This document shows, one piece after another, positions 15,579 through 25,892 of a DNA stretch of 50,424 nucleotides. The stretch's first letter is position 1, and each line of letters opens with the position of its first letter. The DNA comes from Iodidimonas nitroreducens (GTDB lineage: Bacteria; Pseudomonadota; Alphaproteobacteria; Sphingomonadales; Rhodothalassiaceae), in NCBI GenBank assembly GCA_000710935.1, contig BAYV01000102.1, positions 1 to 50,424 of the forward strand. The letters are read 5' to 3'. The notes under the pieces were generated by a model that was not told the origin of the DNA, did not search any database, and saw only the letters and a program-made list of their open reading frames with translations. The translations under genes were made by a program, and so were the position numbers.

Positions 15579-16043
15579 CTGTGTCCCCTTTCTTGGGTAG
15601 TCGGTTGCGCATGCAACCGGACTAGGCCCGCGCCAATGAGCGGGGGGACGGCCGTCCAGACCGAAAGCTATGGAAAAGGTGCGGGCGCAGCCGCAGGCGA
15701 GCCACGGGCCATGGCTTTCGCCCGAAGCCAAAGCGAAGGGCTTGGTCTTGACGGAGGACGGGGCCGCAGGCCCACGAAACAAAAAAAGATGTCAGCCCTT
15801 CAGGGCTGTCAGAAGATGCGCAAGGGATCGAAGCCGAATGGCCGAGACAGCTCGCTGGCTCGGTTCACGAGAGCCTGGTCCGGCTATGCCGGATGCGCCA
15901 AACTGAGTACGATTCGGAGAATCCATTTGTTTTCGACTCAAGGTGGCCAAATCTGTATATTGGTCAAGCACATAGGGAAGATACCGGACACTCTGATGAA
16001 GCCCGGATCAGTAAAACCGCTGAAGAGTAAAGAGAAACGACGG
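15579..16043. other. Intergenic region with palindromes between ardC and the helicase gene
   Basis: This holds the divergent promoters of ardC and the helicase-nuclease gene, and no convincing gene. Visible palindromes are GGGCC-gca-GGCCC near 15762 and CAGCCCT-tc-AGGGCTG near 15795, following a GC-rich stretch. The open frame running through from 15636 has the composition of non-coding DNA and no good start. The ATG at 15996 could be the real helicase start. Confidence 0.5.
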
Positions 16044-18524
16044 ATGCCGATAGATTTCGATGACCTTCTGGATGATGACGATTCAATCGTCATCGATCCT
16101 CGCGACATCTTCCTGACCTTGGACCGCGATAAGGCATTCGCATTTCCGCGCGATATTCAGACCGAAGTCATGAAGGACTGGTTCGGGCAGCGGGGCCAAC
16201 CTGACACGGTTATCAAGCTGAATGTCGGCAGCGGAAAAACGCTGGTCGGGCTGTTGCTGTTACAAAGCTCGCTGAATGAAGAAATCTCTCCGGCTGTTTA
16301 CATCGCGCCTGACAAGCAACTGGTCGATCAGGTGCTTGCCGAAGCCGAAGCGCTTGGTATCGAGGTTACGGACGATCCGCATGATACGGACTTCCAGTCG
16401 GGCGACAGAATTCTGGTCACGACCATCCACAGACTGTTTAACGGGAAGTCGGTATTCGGCGTCGGCGCAGAAGGTGTGAAGATCAAGTTGGGGGCAGTCG
16501 TGATCGACGACGCTCATGCCTGCATCGCAACTGTGACGGAGCAGTTCAGGATCGAGCTTCCCAATACGCATGCCGCCTATCAGGAAATCTTGAAGACCGT
16601 TGAACCTGACCTCAGACGGCAAAGCCATGCCCGGTTCCTTGATGTCAACTCAGGCGATCCGCGTGCCATGATGGAAGTGCCTTATTGGGCGTGGATCAAG
16701 GCTCAGGAAGAGATCATGCAGGCCCTGCACGGTCATAAGAACGATGACGAACTGAAATTCTCCTATCCGCTACTTCGGGATATTCTGCCGCTTTGCCGCT
16801 GCGTGATCAGTGGCCAGAAAATGGAAATCGAACCGGACTGTCCGCCGACCGACCTTGTGCGGTCCTTCTCCCGCGCCAAGCGCAGAATCTATATGACGGC
16901 AACGCTTGCTGACGACAGCGTGCTCGTCACCCATTTCGGTGCCGACCCCGAAAAGCTCTCCGATCCGATTGTTCCGACGTCCTCGCAGTCCATGGGCGAG
17001 CGCATGATCCTCATGCCGCAGGAACTCAACCCGGAAATCACACTGAAAGAGATCAAGGCGCTGCTTATCGATCTGGCGGAAAAGGAAAACGTTGTTGTTA
17101 TCGTACCCTCAAAGAACGCTGCCAAAGACTGGGAGGATGTCGCAGATCAGACGCTCATGGCTTCGAATGTCGTCGCTGGCGTTGAGAAGCTGCGCGATGG
17201 GCATGTCGGGCTCACCGTCCTTGTGAACAGGTATGACGGCATCGACCTGCCGCACGATGCGTGCCGCGTTCTGGTGATTTACAATCTGCCTGAAGTGGCA
17301 TCGTTTTCCGACTTAACGGATATGGCGGTTCTAAGCGACTCCCAATCCGGCTTGCGGCGTCAGATGCAGCGCGTCGAACAAGGCATGGGGCGCGGCGTGC
17401 GCTCCAACGACGATTATTGCGTCGTACTGCTTGCCGGATCGAAACTTACGCGCCGGGTAAAATCGCCGGACGGCCTCAAGCTGTTGACCCCTGCCACGCA
17501 GGCACAGCTCGACCTTTCGAAGAAGATCGCCAAGCAACTCGACGGGGTCGATATCAAAGGGATTGCAGGTGTCATCGACCAGTGCCTCAAACGCGATCCG
17601 TCATGGGTCAAGGTCAGCAAGAAAACGCTCCTGAAAGCGCAGGCCAAGACGGGTTTGGTTCTCGACAAGGCCAGCGTCGCCGTGCGGCTTGCCTTCGACA
17701 CGGCCCGTTCCGGAGATTATAAAGCCGCCGCTGATCTGCTCAGCGCCGCCGCGAACGCCGCGCAGGATGACGATGAAAAGGCCTGGCTCATGTCGAAGCT
17801 GGCCGCCATGCAACATCACCTGAACCCGGCTGCGTCCCAAAAAACGTTGCTGGCAGCGCATAGACTCAACCCGAACGTTTTACGCCCGATAGAAGGTATC
17901 GCCTATCAGAAGCTCGCGGCCCAGAAAGGTGCGCAGGCGGCGGAAGTGCAATCCTATCATCAGGAACGCTTTCTCGAAGCTGCCGACCGGATACTAGAAG
18001 TCAATCAGCTTACGGATGATCTGCGCTTTCAAAGCGTGACGCCGGATAAATTCGAAGCGGCTATAGATGCCGTTGCCCGATTCATCGGATTGCATTCCCA
18101 GCGCCCCGAGAAACAGTTCAACGATGAAGGGCCGGACAATCTGTGGGCGCTCCCCGATGGTTCGTTCCTGGTCATAGAGTGCAAGAATAACGCAACATCC
18201 GAGAAAGGCATTTCCAAAACCGATCTGGGCCAGCTCGATCAAGCTATGTCATGGTTCTTTGGGAAGTACACGAAGGCTGCCACCGGCACGCCCGTCATCA
18301 TCCACCCCCTCCGGACACTTGGCGACGGTGCATCCGAAGTTGAGGGGATGCGGATCATGACGGAAAATGGGCTCAAGAAGCTTCGCAAAGCGCTGGCCGA
18401 TTTTGCGAAATCACTTGGCGATCCGGACATTCTCAACAGCCAGAAGCAGATAAACGAACTGCTCGCCACTCACGGCTTCAACGGAGTGGAATTTCTGAAA
18501 CGGTACACCACAACCGTAAAGTGA
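16044..18524 (+). CDS. Superfamily 2 helicase with C-terminal nuclease-like domain
   Basis: The 826-residue product has clear SF2 helicase motifs: Walker A NVGSGKT (60-66), Ib around LVTTIHRLF, Walker B/DExH-like VVIDDAHAC (DDAH at 155-158), motif III YMTATLADD, and motif VI QGMGRGVRSNDD. A helical-repeat-like middle (about 550-640; AADLLSAAANAAQDD, KLAAMQHHLNPAASQKTLL) links to a C-terminal PD-(D/E)xK-like core, LPDGSFLVIECKNNA (Glu712, Lys714). This combination is typical of defence helicase-nucleases. The gene converges on the Argonaute gene with 9 bp between stops. The start is uncertain (15996 would add 16 residues). No precise family name can be given. Confidence 0.8.
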   Translation: MPIDFDDLLDDDDSIVIDPRDIFLTLDRDKAFAFPRDIQTEVMKDWFGQRGQPDTVIKLNVGSGKTLVGLLLLQSSLNEEISPAVYIAPDKQLVDQVLAEAEALGIEVTDDPHDTDFQSGDRILVTTIHRLFNGKSVFGVGAEGVKIKLGAVVIDDAHACIATVTEQFRIELPNTHAAYQEILKTVEPDLRRQSHARFLDVNSGDPRAMMEVPYWAWIKAQEEIMQALHGHKNDDELKFSYPLLRDILPLCRCVISGQKMEIEPDCPPTDLVRSFSRAKRRIYMTATLADDSVLVTHFGADPEKLSDPIVPTSSQSMGERMILMPQELNPEITLKEIKALLIDLAEKENVVVIVPSKNAAKDWEDVADQTLMASNVVAGVEKLRDGHVGLTVLVNRYDGIDLPHDACRVLVIYNLPEVASFSDLTDMAVLSDSQSGLRRQMQRVEQGMGRGVRSNDDYCVVLLAGSKLTRRVKSPDGLKLLTPATQAQLDLSKKIAKQLDGVDIKGIAGVIDQCLKRDPSWVKVSKKTLLKAQAKTGLVLDKASVAVRLAFDTARSGDYKAAADLLSAAANAAQDDDEKAWLMSKLAAMQHHLNPAASQKTLLAAHRLNPNVLRPIEGIAYQKLAAQKGAQAAEVQSYHQERFLEAADRILEVNQLTDDLRFQSVTPDKFEAAIDAVARFIGLHSQRPEKQFNDEGPDNLWALPDGSFLVIECKNNATSEKGISKTDLGQLDQAMSWFFGKYTKAATGTPVIIHPLRTLGDGASEVEGMRIMTENGLKKLRKALADFAKSLGDPDILNSQKQINELLATHGFNGVEFLKRYTTTVK

Positions 18525-18533
18525 GCTTACGCG

Positions 18534-19946
18534 TCACATAAAATTGCGGAAATCGTAAACACTATCAACCATGTCCTTGTTTTGCTGAATGATGTCCGCA
18601 AACGCCTTGGAGTAAACAAGCGTAACTGGCAGCTTCTTGTACAAAGTGTTGTTGTTCCAATCCATTTTGGTCAGACCAAGAATTCCCAAACAAGTCTCGT
18701 GCCACCCGCCTGCACCTGAAAAACGACGTACCAGAACCGGCGAAGGAGTGGGTTTCAGAGCCCCTTCCTTATAGACATTGTAATTGGGATTCTTGACGTT
18801 GACTCCGGTTACGCTACCTTGCGTCCACAGAAGAGCCTCATTGCCTTCAATTGGAATATAAGTTCCTCGAACGACGGGATATCCGTGAGCATTGGGAGGC
18901 TTTTTGTTGTCGAAGCGAATACCTTTCCAATTCGAGCCTTTGACTATCTGGACAAGCTCAACATCCGTGCCATCGCGAAATGTGTCGAGTGCTCCCAATA
19001 TCTCCTGTTCCTGAAACGGTGTGTTCTTGTGGACCGTGATCTTGCGCGGTACGCGGCCAAAATGACCGCTTTGGTATATCTCCAGACTCCGTGAGAGTAC
19101 CGATTGCATCTCATAGTATGAAAGATAGGGGTTCTTTTTGCTGTCCTGCGTGAATTCACGTGCATCATAGGCCACAAATCGGAACCCTGTTCCGTCCGGG
19201 TCAAAAACTTGGCTGCAACAGGTCGTGTAAAGATTGCCAGTCTTGTCCGTTTTCATAGCATAGCTGATACCGATGAACGCCTCATCCTGGTTTAGCCCAG
19301 TGAGCTTCCAAGGCACACCTCCCGCCTTGGCATAGATTGCCACGCTAATGCCCCACATTACATTGGCGCGACACCTGCGCTGAAAGCTCTTCTCACGGAC
19401 GATCTGGATCGGAATATTTGAGGGTGCGCAGTACGCTTTAAGATAATCGTGGAAATCGAAGTTTTCGCCCTCGAAGCACGCGGCCCAGCTTTGCGGCAAG
19501 TATACAAGCGCGATGTCAAAATTGCTGCGCACGCTACGAAGCTGGGCGATGCATTGGAACAAGCCTTTTGCGAGTTCAGCCTTCTGCCCGGTCTGTGCAT
19601 GCCTATCAAGTTCATCGGGAAAAGAGATAATCAGGCCGTCATCTTGATCAGCGACGGGAATGCGAAAAAGCGCTTCAAAACCGGGATATTCGGGATAGTA
19701 GTTTGGTGCTTCGTGCACCTGCGCTGTGCCCTTGAGTTCCTCCACCAGCCCGGTGAGCTTACCCATATTCGCTTTGGGAGCGAGAAGTGCCAGACGAAGT
19801 TTGGCGGGAGCACCGAATTTCAGGCCGTAAGGCCCGTGATCGATCAGCCCTTTCAACGGATGCTTCCCGGTTCGGCCACCCGCGAAGACAAGCTCGGGTT
19901 CAGGCAGGGTCGCATAGCCGCTCAGCTCTCCTACGCTCGCGATCAT
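18534..19946 (-). CDS. Short prokaryotic Argonaute (MID-PIWI), SPARSA type
   Basis: The 470-residue length and layout fit short pAgos, which keep only MID and PIWI. MID region: [31 protein letters not shown], then [38 protein letters not shown], the typical guide 5'-end pocket region. PIWI region: [39 protein letters not shown], and [18 protein letters not shown] near the C-terminus. The canonical DEDX catalytic tetrad is not evident, as expected for short pAgos, which only sense guide-target duplexes. The start overlaps the SIR2-APAZ stop by ATGA. Together they should form a complex using small guide RNAs to detect invading DNA. Confidence 0.9.
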   Translation of the reverse strand: MIASVGELSGYATLPEPELVFAGGRTGKHPLKGLIDHGPYGLKFGAPAKLRLALLAPKANMGKLTGLVEELKGTAQVHEAPNYYPEYPGFEALFRIPVADQDDGLIISFPDELDRHAQTGQKAELAKGLFQCIAQLRSVRSNFDIALVYLPQSWAACFEGENFDFHDYLKAYCAPSNIPIQIVREKSFQRRCRANVMWGISVAIYAKAGGVPWKLTGLNQDEAFIGISYAMKTDKTGNLYTTCCSQVFDPDGTGFRFVAYDAREFTQDSKKNPYLSYYEMQSVLSRSLEIYQSGHFGRVPRKITVHKNTPFQEQEILGALDTFRDGTDVELVQIVKGSNWKGIRFDNKKPPNAHGYPVVRGTYIPIEGNEALLWTQGSVTGVNVKNPNYNVYKEGALKPTPSPVLVRRFSGAGGWHETCLGILGLTKMDWNNNTLYKKLPVTLVYSKAFADIIQQNKDMVDSVYDFRNFM

Positions 19947-21715
19947 GATACCAGCCTCCGTGAGAAGGCCGTTCTGTTACCTATGCGAAAACAAGGGTTT
20001 TCAACGTGATTCCCCTCGGAGAAAGGCTTTACCAAGATTTCCGAGTTTCGCTCATCCGTATCAAAGAGCAACTGAACCCATGCATCCAGAAGCGCGTTGA
20101 ACTTATCATTCCTCCGGTCGCTGCGCCTTCTATCGAGAAAGTCACGTGCATTGGCACGGGCACGAGGCGGCCATATCCAGATGTCCGGATCGATCATGAG
20201 CCAGAGACTGCCTCCCTTCTGATCGACGGATATCCGCAGCGCTTCGGCCCAATCGACCTGTTCGGATTTCGGCTTTTCGGGGGTGGGCACTGTGAAGACG
20301 CCCGGCACCTTGCCAGATGTTTTACCAACAAGCTGGAACAACGGATCGAGGCCGCCAACATCGTCGGCATGCTGATCGACAATCAGGAACACCGATCCAT
20401 GGCGGGCACGGACGAGCAAGGGACGCTCGCGTGCCAGAGCGTATCCTAGAGCCTCCTCGATAAAGCCTTTTAGATGCAGGTTTCCCGGTGTGCGGATATC
20501 ACCCGGTAACGCACGGGGTTCTACGGTCTCGACGGACCCTGAGAATCCTCGGCGAGCATCGTCTTCCTTCCCCCAGCACCACACCGTATCGGATTTGCTC
20601 AGAATCAGAGTTTGCTCCGATGCGCTTGCGACCCTTCTGACTTCATCCCACTCAACAGGTTGCTTGAACGACAGCGACAAGCATTCGGAGGGCATATCCA
20701 GTATGGGAAGGGCATTAAGCCGCAGGAGCGGTTGTTGCTGCCCAGACGACGGGAGCGGAATGTTCACTTCCGACAGATGGGCCTTTCGCACCTTCGCATC
20801 CATGTCGGGCGACTTGGTTTCGATGTTGCGCCACAGGCGAAGCATCAATGCATCAAACGTCTCAATCTCGACAAACTCGGCGGTCACGCCTTTCTTCTGC
20901 GCAGCCGCAAGCAAGTCCGTCACCGCAGGATGTACAGCACCGCCCTTCAAGCCGGTCCAGTAGAGACCGTGAGGGAACGGATTGGACGTTTCGAGGGCTT
21001 GCCTGAACAGAGCCATGACGCTCTCATCACGCCCGCTATAACCGGCTACGACAAAGCCGAACCGGTTGGCTGCGTTGACGAGACAAGCGGAAAGTTCCCG
21101 ATTTTGTCTTTCAAGATCGACACATAGGTTCTTGATGCTGTCATAGCGAAAATCACCGTGCAGCTTACAATAAATGGGGAATTCTTCGTTGTTGAGCGCG
21201 TTATTGGCTGCATGCGATCCTTCGATGTGAAAGGCCGTAAGTGACCGACTGCCGACTTCGGCGACCGATTTCTCGACGACGCTATCAAAATTGGTCGTAA
21301 ATACTATCCGGCACATTCCACTGGCGAGCAACGCGCCGAGCACACGGTTCCCCACCGACAATGCAACTTTATCTTCGGACAGCATAGCGCTCATATACTG
21401 GCGCTGACGTTCCTTATCATCGCCGAAAATTTTCTCGAAATAAGTTGTATATTCCTGATCCGCCCACAATTCTGGGAAGCCGTGCGCATCCATATAGGTT
21501 TGAATGCGCTCTTTGACGGCATCGCTTTGAATGTCCTGGCGTGAAATGTCCTGATTTTCTTCACGGCAATAGTGGCGGCGTTTGAGATCCCAGATGATAT
21601 CAGTCGCTGTTGCTAGGCCCGCACTGCGAGATGCCCCTGCGCCGAGAAAAAACGCAAAGTTCTGAGGCCGAGCAGCATATAGCGCTGTTATTTCAGACTG
21701 ACTAGCCAAGCGCAC
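19943..21715 (-). CDS. SIR2-APAZ effector of the short Argonaute system
   Basis: The 590-residue product has an N-terminal SIR2 domain: [13 protein letters not shown] (25-33), [26 protein letters not shown], and [14 protein letters not shown]. These build the NAD-binding site. Residues from about 310 form an APAZ region ([38 protein letters not shown]), which mimics Argonaute N and L domains and holds the pAgo. In characterised SPARSA systems, target recognition makes SIR2 degrade NAD+ and stops phage or plasmid spread by cell death or dormancy. Translation starts at GTG, preceded by an AGAGG stretch that abuts it. It begins only 26 bp after the hsdR stop, so it may be transcribed with the restriction-modification genes. 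Confidence 0.92.
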   Translation of the reverse strand: MRLASQSEITALYAARPQNFAFFLGAGASRSAGLATATDIIWDLKRRHYCREENQDISRQDIQSDAVKERIQTYMDAHGFPELWADQEYTTYFEKIFGDDKERQRQYMSAMLSEDKVALSVGNRVLGALLASGMCRIVFTTNFDSVVEKSVAEVGSRSLTAFHIEGSHAANNALNNEEFPIYCKLHGDFRYDSIKNLCVDLERQNRELSACLVNAANRFGFVVAGYSGRDESVMALFRQALETSNPFPHGLYWTGLKGGAVHPAVTDLLAAAQKKGVTAEFVEIETFDALMLRLWRNIETKSPDMDAKVRKAHLSEVNIPLPSSGQQQPLLRLNALPILDMPSECLSLSFKQPVEWDEVRRVASASEQTLILSKSDTVWCWGKEDDARRGFSGSVETVEPRALPGDIRTPGNLHLKGFIEEALGYALARERPLLVRARHGSVFLIVDQHADDVGGLDPLFQLVGKTSGKVPGVFTVPTPEKPKSEQVDWAEALRISVDQKGGSLWLMIDPDIWIWPPRARANARDFLDRRRSDRRNDKFNALLDAWVQLLFDTDERNSEILVKPFSEGNHVENPCFRIGNRTAFSRRLVS

Positions 21716-21741
21716 CTCTAGGGCCTGGGAGTGGCGTATTT

Positions 21742-24072
21742 TCAGAAGACACTTGATTCCCCTTCAAACAAATACTTTTGGAAACCGACAAAGGCCTCAC
21801 GAATACGGGGCGCGCCTCCAAGCTCCTTGGCGGCATCCGCGACGGCGCGATATTTTAGTTCCAATAGCGCAGGTAATTTTTCACTATCGAGTTCATCAAC
21901 ACCGCGCTCCACGTACTGCGCCAGTACGAAATCAAGGAATGCTTGCAGCTTCTCATCATAAGACGAGAGAACAGACGTCTTGCGGCTTTCCACCCGTTCA
22001 AAACGCGTGATCGTTGGCAAGGCGAATGCGATGTAGGCGAGCACATCGAAGATGTCGCTCTTGTCGGCGCTTATCATTTTCCTAATTTCGAGTAGCTCTT
22101 CCCGCCCGTATCCGCGCTCGCTCAAACCATCGAGAAGCGCTTTCCGCGCGGACGGATCGCCCCAAAGCTGGCGAAGTTCCGCTTCGTCCTTGAAGAGGGC
22201 GGGAAGTTCCCCAAACAGCCTTTCGATGAATTCCGCCGCCGATAGCGGCCTGCCGTCAGGGCTGTAGAACATAGTCGAGCTGATATGCTGAAGCGTGCGC
22301 TCTTTGCCGTCGGCCAGCTTGATTTTGATGCGCTGCGGACGCGGCTCAGGTTCTCCGCCCCCATCATCGCCACCTTTGGGCTGGCCCGGAGCGCCAGGTG
22401 CGCCCGGCCCGATGGGCTCAGTTGGCTCCAGCGGTTCGCCGTCCCATTCGGGATCGGAGAAATGCGCGTAGGCCTTCACGAAATCATAGATCGTGAAGTA
22501 GTCTTTCCCGTCATAGAGACGCGTTCCGCGCCCGACAATTTGCTTGAATTCGATGATCGAGTTCACTGGGCGCATCAGCACAATGTTGCGCACGTTCCGC
22601 GCATCGACGCCGGTCGAAAGCTTCTGCGATGTCGTCAGGATCGTCGGGATCGTCTTCTCATTGTCCTGAAACGCGCGCAGCCATGTCTCGCCCGCCGCGC
22701 CGTCGTTGGCCGTCACACGCACGCAGTAATTCGGGTCTTTGGATGACTTCATCTGGTTGATGAGGTCGCGTACAGCGGCGGCATGGTCCTGCGTCGCGCA
22801 AAAGACGAGTGTCTTCTGGTTCTGTTCGATCATGTCCATGAAGGTCTGCACGCGGTACTTTTCGCGCTCAGCGATTTCGATGATGCGATTAAAGTCCGCT
22901 TCGGTGTAGCGGCGACCTTCTTCGACCTCGCCGTCCAGCACATCATCATCGCGCGTGTAGACATAGTCATCCAGCGTGGTGGCGATCTGCTGCACCTTGA
23001 ACGGCGTCAGGAAGCCATCATTGATCCCTTCGCGTAGCGAGTAGATGTAAACCGGCTCGCCGAAATAGGCGTAGGTATCGACGTTGTCCTTGCGTTTGGG
23101 CGTCGCCGTCAGGCCAAGCTGCACTGCGGGTTCGAAATATTCCAATATCCCGCGCCAGTTGCTTTCGTCCTTCGCGCCGCCACGATGACACTCATCGATA
23201 ACGATGAAGTCGAAAAAATCAGGCGGGTAGTCAACGAAAGATGGAGTCGGAACGCCATCCGTGTTCGTCCCGCTCATGAAGGTCTGGAAGATGGTGAAGA
23301 AGACAGAGCCATTTTTCGGGACGCGCCCCGTCCGCCGCACTTCTGACGGCACGATGCGCACACGGGCGTCATCTGCAAAGGGCGAGAAGGCGTTGTAGGC
23401 CTGATCGGCCAGTATGTTCCTGTCTGCCAGAAACAGGATGCGTGGACGGCGCTTAGGTTCGCCCGTCAAGTTCCAGCGGCTGTGGTAAAGTTTCCAGGCA
23501 AGCTGGAAGGCGATGAAGGTCTTGCCCGTTCCGGTGGCCAGCGTCAGCAGGATGCGCTTATCGCCCTTGGCGATGGCTTCCAGCACGCGCTCGATGGCAA
23601 TATCCTGATAGTAGCGCGAAGCCCAGGAGCCGCCCTTGTCTTCGGTCGGCACGGCGGCGAAGCGCTCGCGCCATTCATTTTCTTCCGCAAATGTCGCCGC
23701 CCACAATTCGTCAGGGGTCGGAAAGCCGGAAGCATCGCCTTCCGCCCCAGTTTCCATGCACGCGCGATAAACCCCGCGCCCGTTTGTGGAGTAGCAGAAG
23801 CGGACCTGAAGCTTTGTTGCATATGCCTTGGCTTGGCCCAGCCCCTCGGTCACATGAGCATCTCGTTTCTTGGCTTCAATGACGCCCAGCCGCTGGCCCT
23901 TATAGACGAGAATGTAATCAGCAATTTCAGCCTTGCCGCGACGCCCTGCACCTTCGAGACGTCCGGCGGTGATGTGAAACTCACGCGAAACCCGGCTGCC
24001 TTCGACAACGCCCCAGCCAGCGGCGGCAAGTGCGGGATCGATCAGCTCTGCACGGGTCTCAGCTTCGTTCAA
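21742..24072 (-). CDS. hsdR: Type I restriction enzyme, R subunit
   Basis: The 776-residue product resembles the EcoEI-type HsdR. An N-terminal nuclease with EIADYILVYKGQRLGVIEAKK (D...ExK) is followed by translocase motifs: Walker A LATGTGKT, DECH in FIVIDECHRG, GLTATPKRK, and motif VI QIVGRGTRLYDGKDYFTIYDF. After a Pro/Gly-rich linker (about 555-590) comes a helical C-terminal domain (TRFERVESRKTSVLSSYDEKLQAFLDFVLAQYVERG) that docks onto the methylase. It translocates and cuts unmodified DNA together with HsdM and HsdS. The start overlaps the hsdS stop by ATGA. All key motifs are intact. Confidence 0.95.
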   Translation of the reverse strand: MNEAETRAELIDPALAAAGWGVVEGSRVSREFHITAGRLEGAGRRGKAEIADYILVYKGQRLGVIEAKKRDAHVTEGLGQAKAYATKLQVRFCYSTNGRGVYRACMETGAEGDASGFPTPDELWAATFAEENEWRERFAAVPTEDKGGSWASRYYQDIAIERVLEAIAKGDKRILLTLATGTGKTFIAFQLAWKLYHSRWNLTGEPKRRPRILFLADRNILADQAYNAFSPFADDARVRIVPSEVRRTGRVPKNGSVFFTIFQTFMSGTNTDGVPTPSFVDYPPDFFDFIVIDECHRGGAKDESNWRGILEYFEPAVQLGLTATPKRKDNVDTYAYFGEPVYIYSLREGINDGFLTPFKVQQIATTLDDYVYTRDDDVLDGEVEEGRRYTEADFNRIIEIAEREKYRVQTFMDMIEQNQKTLVFCATQDHAAAVRDLINQMKSSKDPNYCVRVTANDGAAGETWLRAFQDNEKTIPTILTTSQKLSTGVDARNVRNIVLMRPVNSIIEFKQIVGRGTRLYDGKDYFTIYDFVKAYAHFSDPEWDGEPLEPTEPIGPGAPGAPGQPKGGDDGGGEPEPRPQRIKIKLADGKERTLQHISSTMFYSPDGRPLSAAEFIERLFGELPALFKDEAELRQLWGDPSARKALLDGLSERGYGREELLEIRKMISADKSDIFDVLAYIAFALPTITRFERVESRKTSVLSSYDEKLQAFLDFVLAQYVERGVDELDSEKLPALLELKYRAVADAAKELGGAPRIREAFVGFQKYLFEGESSVF

Positions 24073-25892
24073 AACAGGGACTCCTGCCTTGCACGTACAG
24101 CTTTGGCGGAGCCGTCCGGAATGATGTTGTTTTGCCGAATGAAGCGGATCGCCTCTTCAAACCTCGCGGCGGGGATCTCCAGCTTGCTCGCTGCCCAGTT
24201 TTCTCTTGCTTCAGCGATAATCGCATTTCGCGTCGGTTCGACGCCGTCGATGATCAGGTTGTTCCATGCCGCATGGACCGTCGCAAGAACTTCTGCCTCC
24301 TGAGAGTCCAACGGTATAACCAGATCGATGACCTTCGCGATTTCATCTTTATGAGCAGACAGGCGGGCATATGAGCTGGCGAGCGTTTTCTGGTAATTTC
24401 GTCCCGGTTTGAAATCGTAACCGCCCGTTCCACGCGCCTCGAAAGCGAAATAGCCTTGCTGCGCCGCCCAATCTTCGGCGCGGCGCATATGGGCGCTATC
24501 ATTTGGCCCAGCGGCGTCTTTGATCGGATCACGTCCAAGATCGACGCCGGCAACGGCCTCCACGAGGTGCAGAACTTTTTGCCCCTTCACGCGTCCAAAG
24601 GTACGGTCACGCTGCGCAGCGCGGTGCTTGGCAAATGCGAATGCCAAGACATCGGCTGTGTACTGCGGCGATGTGGTGGCAGCCACAGCATTGACATTCG
24701 CCCTGCGTTCATTGGCGGAAGTGAGTTCACCGGAGAAGGCTTTTTGAAGAAGCGTTTGCCGAAGTTGCGAGAGTGCGCGGAGTTTCGAACGATATACTTT
24801 GGATAGTTGGCTACGCGCGTTCATCGTGCTGTCAATTTTCGCTGCCGCTTCTTTCTGCAATTCCAAATCCGGAAGCCTTACACGGTATGCAAAGAGGTGC
24901 TTGCGGTTGACCTTTGGCATCCCAGCCCGGCCAGAACCTTCCACGGCGTAGTCGGTGAATCTCTTAGAAAGTAGTAAGAAATATAGGTAGTCCCGATCCA
25001 GAATGCCCTTGCGCGGCTTTAGGGGATAAACATCGGCGCTGCACAGCCCCATGAAATCAGGCCGCGAAACCTTCATCAAGTAGGGTCGAATTTTGCTGTA
25101 CAGAACTGTTTCGCGGTCGAATAAAAACTTTCCTGAGATAAGTCCTTCTTCCTTCGCGGTCCTCAAATCGATCAGTTCGTCCGACTTGGTGACCATGTTC
25201 CCGCCACCAATGTGGAGAAGGTCGGCGAACTCAGCCGCCTTCGGGTCTATGAGCCTGGACTCAATCGAGCAGACATCAGACAACTCATACTCAGCCCCGT
25301 CCTGATCGTCGAATATGGACTGAAGTTGACTGTCAAAGAGTTCCTCAGAGTTCGCTAAATTCCGCTCGGCGTTGGCGGTAGCCTTGGCGATGCCCTCGAA
25401 CGCCTCGTCGAGAATGGCGGCGATCCTCTTTTGCTCTTCGAGCGGAGGAACAGGAATTTGAACGGACTTCAGTTTGCCGCCAGAAAGTTCCTTGAACGTC
25501 GCTCCTGTGCCCAGTGAGTTCAGCAATTCGACGTTGGCGTGAAGAAAGTAAAATAGATATTTATGATGAAGGTTTTGCTTTGGAATGAGCCCCTTACACC
25601 CCTGATTAAATGACATCGGCACTGTGTTGATCACAAGATGTCCGATGGGAGCGCGAGACGAAAGAATGACGCTCATGGGGGGCAAAGGACGCGCCGAACT
25701 GTTCGCGACTCCAGCATCGGTCAATGTGCGTGCAGTTTCAGCAATGAACGGCGACTGGCGCTTGCCCATTTCGGCAGGCGTGACCCATTGATGGCCACCA
25801 TCCCAATATTCTCTCACACCAGTCTTCGGTGTGCCGCCGTTGACGACTTCGCACACTTCTTCGATTGTTTGCGTCTGCCAATCTGACTTCAC
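24069..25892 (-). CDS. hsdS: Type I restriction-modification specificity subunit with C-terminal extension
   Basis: The 607-residue product has two target-recognition domains separated by conserved helices. TRD1 begins W-Q-T-Q-T-I-E-E-V-C and ends near VPPLEEQKRIAAILDEAFEGIAKA. TRD2 runs from about 205 to LRQTLLQKAFSGELT at about 390. Together they define a bipartite recognition sequence for HsdM and HsdR. The final 200 residues (VKGQKVLHLVEAVAGVDLGRDPIKDAAGPNDSAHMRRAEDW... VHAAWNNLIIDG) are an additional alpha-helical domain absent from short HsdS proteins. It overlaps hsdM and hsdR by ATGA at either end. Confidence 0.93.
   Translation of the reverse strand: MKSDWQTQTIEEVCEVVNGGTPKTGVREYWDGGHQWVTPAEMGKRQSPFIAETARTLTDAGVANSSARPLPPMSVILSSRAPIGHLVINTVPMSFNQGCKGLIPKQNLHHKYLFYFLHANVELLNSLGTGATFKELSGGKLKSVQIPVPPLEEQKRIAAILDEAFEGIAKATANAERNLANSEELFDSQLQSIFDDQDGAEYELSDVCSIESRLIDPKAAEFADLLHIGGGNMVTKSDELIDLRTAKEEGLISGKFLFDRETVLYSKIRPYLMKVSRPDFMGLCSADVYPLKPRKGILDRDYLYFLLLSKRFTDYAVEGSGRAGMPKVNRKHLFAYRVRLPDLELQKEAAAKIDSTMNARSQLSKVYRSKLRALSQLRQTLLQKAFSGELTSANERRANVNAVAATTSPQYTADVLAFAFAKHRAAQRDRTFGRVKGQKVLHLVEAVAGVDLGRDPIKDAAGPNDSAHMRRAEDWAAQQGYFAFEARGTGGYDFKPGRNYQKTLASSYARLSAHKDEIAKVIDLVIPLDSQEAEVLATVHAAWNNLIIDGVEPTRNAIIAEARENWAASKLEIPAARFEEAIRFIRQNNIIPDGSAKAVRARQESLF

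Noticed and set aside
15636-15995. N-terminal extension of the helicase frame.
   Set aside because: Composition is non-coding, includes palindromic intergenic DNA and has no ribosome-binding site; the conserved part begins near 15996-16044.
18534-19946. The Argonaute lacks the catalytic DEDX residues.
   Set aside because: Short pAgos are normally catalytically inactive and rely on the associated effector; not an anomaly.
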